Shown piece by piece: positions 46,889 to 50,550 of a stretch of 50,550 bases of DNA. Both the position numbers and the translations under genes were made by a program. Location: positions 1 through 50,550 of the forward strand of contig JAGVXD010000002.1 in assembly GCA_018303945.1 (NCBI GenBank). Reading direction: 5' to 3'. Positions within the stretch are counted from its first letter, which is position 1, and the number at the start of each line of letters is the position of its first letter. Below the pieces are notes generated by a model that worked only from the letters and a program-made list of their open reading frames with translations, was not told the origin of the DNA and made no database searches. Origin of the DNA: Candidatus Pacearchaeota archaeon (lineage in GTDB: Archaea > Nanobdellota > Nanobdellia > Pacearchaeales > GW2011-AR1).

Positions 46889-47643
46889 ATATGGGCAAAC
46901 ACTCACCCGTTACACTGATAATTAAAGCGGCTAAGGACTTTCTAAATAATCCCATTTTGGCTTTCCCCCCATTAATGGCTTTCCTCCTTCTTGTGCTTCT
47001 CTCTTATCTTTCACAAATTATATCATTAAACATATCCTCAAACGCCGGTCAGATTATCTGGCTTTTTCTTTACTCCATTATTTCACTTATTTTTTTGTCT
47101 TTCTCCTTCACAGTGCTTCTCTTTCTTGCTTTATCTCTAAGCAAGGCAAACCATCCTAAACCATATAAAATATTATTGTCAGATTCAATAATCAGAGCAA
47201 AGAGTGTCTGGCACAGAAACTTCCTGAACATGATATTAATTGCCCTGTCTTCAATGGTTCTTGTCCTTCTAGCCAACTTCATAGGACGCATGGCTTCATT
47301 GTTAGGTTACTCTTTCGCAATAATTATATTTATTTTAGTAATGTTTTCAGGGCTTGCGGGAGGCATAATCTTTCTCACTTTTTCAACATCTTATGCCGTG
47401 ATTAACGGCTCTCCAGTATTAGAAAGCATAATATTTAGTGCAAGATTGGTTAAAACTAGATACATTGAAGTCTTAAGCATAATTATCTTTTTCTTAGTAT
47501 TATATAAGTTAATATCTTTTATTCCAAATGTTTTTTTTGTAGAGATAATACAATCACTTATAATAGCTCCGATTCTTTCCCTAGTTCTTGTAAGATTTGT
47601 CCTTTCTTCAGGAGGCGCCAATGTTTTACCAGCCCAGAGATGA
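46885..47643 (+). CDS. Multi-TM hypothetical protein
   Basis: 252-aa hydrophobic ORF, ATGA overlap with upstream gene. Confidence 0.65.
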   Translation: MNMGKHSPVTLIIKAAKDFLNNPILAFPPLMAFLLLVLLSYLSQIISLNISSNAGQIIWLFLYSIISLIFLSFSFTVLLFLALSLSKANHPKPYKILLSDSIIRAKSVWHRNFLNMILIALSSMVLVLLANFIGRMASLLGYSFAIIIFILVMFSGLAGGIIFLTFSTSYAVINGSPVLESIIFSARLVKTRYIEVLSIIIFFLVLYKLISFIPNVFFVEIIQSLIIAPILSLVLVRFVLSSGGANVLPAQR

Positions 47644-48148
47644 TTCTTTTCTTCTTAAGGAACAAGTTATTAAATTATCCAAAGGAAAAAGAGTTTTAGA
47701 TATGGGTACAGGTTCAGGAATTCAGGCAGAAACAGCTCTAAATAATTGTGCAAAATCAGTGCTCGCAGCAGACATAAATAATGAATGCTCATCAATATTG
47801 AAAAAGAAGGGAATAAAGTTTATTCAATCTGACTTATTTTCAGACGTCAAAGGCAGGTTTGACTTGATTATTTTCAATCCTCCCTATCTTCCTTTGGATA
47901 AGAGAGAAGATGAGGAGAGCTCTCTAACTACATCTGGAGGTAAAAGGGGAGATGAATTGATTTTGCGTTTTCTAAAACAATCTTCAGGGCATTTGGCAAG
48001 AGAAGGGATAATTCTACTTTTGCTTTCCTCTCTTACTCCTCAAAATTCAATAAAAAGATTGCTAAAAAAATTAAATATGAATTGCAAAGTAATTTCAGAA
48101 AAGAATATCTTCATGGAGAAATTGGAAGTTTGGAAGATTTCCAACTAA
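47621..48148 (+). CDS. HemK/PrmC-like N5-glutamine methyltransferase
   Basis: MFYQPRDDSFLL, VLDMGTGSGIQAETA, DLIIFNPPYLP; internal ATG chosen. Confidence 0.88.
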   Translation: MFYQPRDDSFLLKEQVIKLSKGKRVLDMGTGSGIQAETALNNCAKSVLAADINNECSSILKKKGIKFIQSDLFSDVKGRFDLIIFNPPYLPLDKREDEESSLTTSGGKRGDELILRFLKQSSGHLAREGIILLLLSSLTPQNSIKRLLKKLNMNCKVISEKNIFMEKLEVWKISN

Positions 48149-48313
48149 GCCACATTAGCCAATGCGTTTAAATACTCTTCCTTGCCCCTTTTTGGATTTA
48201 TGTGTTCATTGACTTTTTTCTCAAAGCATGGCTGATAAAGTCTGTCTCTGCAAGGTGTAAGACGAAGCATAGAAAATGCCAAGATTTAAAATGTCTCAAA
48301 TGTTCGGCTATTT

Positions 48314-48703
48314 ATGGACGAGAGATTATTGGCTGAAGCTTCAGCCCTTGAACAGTACACGCAGGATTTGGAACAGCATTACCAGATGATTGTTCAACAG
48401 CTTAAAGAACTTGATGATTTTTATAATCAGATTGAAGAGATATTACCTGCAAAAGACCAGCAGATTCTCGCGCCTATTGGAAAAGGAGTGTATGTTAAGA
48501 CTTATTTTTCAGATGAGAAGTTCTTTGTAAATATTGGGGCAGGAGTAATAATAAAGAAAAACCGCGAACAGCTAAAAAAGACTATAGAAGACCAGAGAAA
48601 AAAATTGCATGAGTCAAGAACCCATATCCTTGGACAGCTAGAATTCTATGCAGACAAGCTTAATACTATTATGCATGCTCTTCAAGATACAATGAAGGTA
48701 TAA
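48314..48703 (+). CDS. pfdA: Prefoldin subunit alpha
   Basis: Coiled coil; ILAPIGKGVYVKTYFSDEKFFVNIGAGVIIKKN. Confidence 0.92.
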   Translation: MDERLLAEASALEQYTQDLEQHYQMIVQQLKELDDFYNQIEEILPAKDQQILAPIGKGVYVKTYFSDEKFFVNIGAGVIIKKNREQLKKTIEDQRKKLHESRTHILGQLEFYADKLNTIMHALQDTMKV

Positions 48704-48722
48704 TATCAAATAATTTTTATTG

Positions 48723-48774
48723 CTCAAACTGGATGCAATACTCTGCAGCCCGCTACGATAGTTTACAGTTTGAG
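48723..48774 (+). other. Intergenic hairpin
   Basis: CTCAAACTG (48723-48731)/CAGTTTGAG (48766-48774), 9-bp perfect stem. Confidence 0.6.
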
Positions 48775-48775
48775 G

Positions 48776-48851
48776 CTTAAAAATACCTCGAAGTTTGCTC
48801 TGATTGGGATTTTCTTAAAAATACCTCGAAGTTTGCTCTGATTGGGATTTT
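48776..48851. repeat. Two tandem 38-bp repeats
   Basis: cttaaaaatacctcgaagtttgctctgattgggatttt at 48776-48813 and 48814-48851. Confidence 0.97.
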
Positions 48852-48988
48852 TATTTATTCAAATGGGTCTTATACCTTATAATTTTGTTTAAGAGATTGT
48901 TCGTCGGCTTTTTCTTCTATTTCTAGAACACTTTGAGCACAAGAAAATCCTACGGATTTTCTGATGTATTAATAGTCAAACTGTTCAA

Positions 48989-49030
48989 TTACAGAGAATT
49001 TATTAATTCTTAACATTAAATTCTCCGTAA
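48989..49030. repeat. Intergenic palindromic element, family copy C
   Basis: TTACAGAGAATTT...AAATTCTCCGTAA, 13-bp stem with one mismatch. Confidence 0.65.
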
Positions 49031-49075
49031 GGCAGTCATCTATATTTTTATAAACTGGGAGAAATATCAAAGAAA

Positions 49076-49432
49076 ATGTTAAGAGAAAACAAATATACAT
49101 TTCCATTATTATTAGTTTGTGCTACTGTAGGCATTAGCTCACTTTTAGCAGAGCATATTTATTTTGGGCGGAGAGAGGATAAGCTGGAAGCAAGAGCCGG
49201 AACCAATTTTGTAGGAAGGGAAATAAGCGAACGCGTACTTGCACAAAACAATTTTAATGAATTTTCATATACTTCTGAAAAACAGGAAGATGCATATCTT
49301 AATTCATGGATTGACGTTGGCAAAAAAATTGGTTTGTATGGGACAGTTGTTTTCGGAGTAGTTTTTTTGAAGTGCGCCCACAGGAGGCGTTTTGTAGCGC
49401 AACAAGCTAATGACGACCAAGTGTCTTGGTAG
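49076..49432 (+). CDS. Small membrane hypothetical protein (two TM)
   Basis: 118-aa ORF. Confidence 0.55.
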   Translation: MLRENKYTFPLLLVCATVGISSLLAEHIYFGRREDKLEARAGTNFVGREISERVLAQNNFNEFSYTSEKQEDAYLNSWIDVGKKIGLYGTVVFGVVFLKCAHRRRFVAQQANDDQVSW

Positions 49433-49508
49433 AACATAAAAGTTTTAATAAGAATTACACTGCAAAACTATTTAAGCTCGATTCAGTCAATTATAATAGA
49501 GGTGAAAA

Positions 49509-50366
49509 ATGCTTGAGATGTTGATTAATCCCAGAAAAGCCGAGCGTCGGCCATGGGAGATGTTATTTGTAGGTATTCTTTATGCAAGTCTTGCAATGCT
49601 CTTGGTTCATTTTGTATTTGCAAGAGATGCTGTTCTATCAAAATATTCAGGACTTCTTCTTGTTACATTTACAGTCATGTTTTCTATGCCATTCATATAT
49701 TATACAATAAAACTTGAAGAAAAGAAAATCTCTCCGCGTTCTACAACATGGGAGCTTCTTAAGGAGCACGAGCACGCAATTTTGGCTTTTCTTTGGCTGT
49801 TTCTCGGTTTTGTAATTGCCTTTTCATTCTGGTATGTCGCTCTTTCTTCAACACAGAATTTTCAGGCGCAGATAGAGACTTTTTGCGTCATTAACAGGCC
49901 TTCAAGCATAGATTCATGTATAAAGAGCTATGGAATATCCGACTCTCTTGTCTCAACAACTTCCGCGACAAGCGCAGACAGACTTTTCCTTATTTTCACC
50001 AATAATGTTTATGTTCTGATATTTACACTTATATTTTCTCTCATATTCGGGGCAGGAGTAATATTTATATTGGCATGGAATGCAAGCGTCATATCAGCAG
50101 CCATAGGCATATTTTCTAAGTCAAGTTACAATGGTCTTCCTAACGGTCTTGCACGTTATATGCTTCACGGTCTTCCAGAGATAGCTTCTTACTTTATAGT
50201 TGCTCTTGCAGGGGGAATGATATCTATAGCAGTTATACGTCATGAGCTTGGCACTCCTAAATTCTGGGAAGTTTTACAGGACTCTCTTAATTTAATTGTA
50301 ATTTCTCTAGTCGTCCTATTTCTGGCGGCGCTTTTAGAGGTTTTTATAACCCCTATGTTTTTCTAA
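49509..50366 (+). CDS. SpoIIM (stage II sporulation protein M) family membrane protein
   Basis: [33 protein letters not shown]; multi-[19 protein letters not shown]. Confidence 0.88.
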   Translation: MLEMLINPRKAERRPWEMLFVGILYASLAMLLVHFVFARDAVLSKYSGLLLVTFTVMFSMPFIYYTIKLEEKKISPRSTTWELLKEHEHAILAFLWLFLGFVIAFSFWYVALSSTQNFQAQIETFCVINRPSSIDSCIKSYGISDSLVSTTSATSADRLFLIFTNNVYVLIFTLIFSLIFGAGVIFILAWNASVISAAIGIFSKSSYNGLPNGLARYMLHGLPEIASYFIVALAGGMISIAVIRHELGTPKFWEVLQDSLNLIVISLVVLFLAALLEVFITPMFF

Positions 50367-50390
50367 TATTAGTACAATCAACGACGGCAG

Positions 50391-50550
50391 ATTGATTCCA
50401 AAAGAAAATGCGTTCAGGAAAGAGCGTGAAGAGGGGGCAGATGAGCTTCTTTCACTAGTGGATTTGGGAAATAGGGGAGAACATTATCCCAACCAGCTTT
50501 CAGGAGGACAGCAGCAAAGAGTTGCAATTGCGAGAGCGTTGTCTAATGAC
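50391..50550 (+). pseudogene. ABC transporter ATPase fragment lacking its N-terminus; runs off the window
   Basis: [53 protein letters not shown]; signature motif present, no Walker A or start upstream. Confidence 0.65.

Noticed and set aside
48202-48336. GTG-start 44-aa ORF with Cys pattern (RCKTKHRKCQDLKCLKCSAIYGREIIG) upstream of prefoldin alpha
   Set aside because: Weak start, no recognised family, overlaps pfdA; cannot be supported as a gene.
48776-48851. Possible minimal CRISPR array
   Set aside because: The two 38-bp units are directly adjacent with no spacer and no cas genes nearby.

Overview
This 50.5-kb window is an AT-rich, gene-dense archaeal chromosome segment. The informational genes are archaeal (aIF5A, L40e, L37Ae, Spt5, L11, L1, L10, L12/P1, SecE, RpoP, both prefoldin subunits, RNase P Pop5, FtsZ plus SepF). 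Compact genes with ATGA overlaps and many secreted orphan proteins suggest a DPANN-type lineage such as Woesearchaeota or Pacearchaeota; that placement is inference. Surface biology dominates: an 886-aa S-layer protein with a long structured leader, a second CARDB-like surface protein, an exosortase/archaeosortase homologue, a cluster of four pilin-like proteins, and a duplicated cassette pairing a pilin-like protein with a Cys-rich secreted protein behind a small ribbon-helix-helix gene. No CRISPR array or complete transposon was seen. The most interesting unexplained items are: (1) the duplicated Cys-rich/pilin-like operon at 2.1-9.2 kb; (2) a roughly 260-nt structured ncRNA candidate at about 20.61-20.87 kb; (3) a dispersed family of intergenic stem-loop elements with TTACAGAGAA-type ends and a 22-nt core shared by two copies; (4) a decayed duplicate of a lipoprotein-like locus at the left edge; (5) an ABC ATPase lacking Walker A at the right edge; (6) the scattered ftsZ/secE/spt5/ribosomal-stalk cluster with an AT-rich enzyme island inserted.
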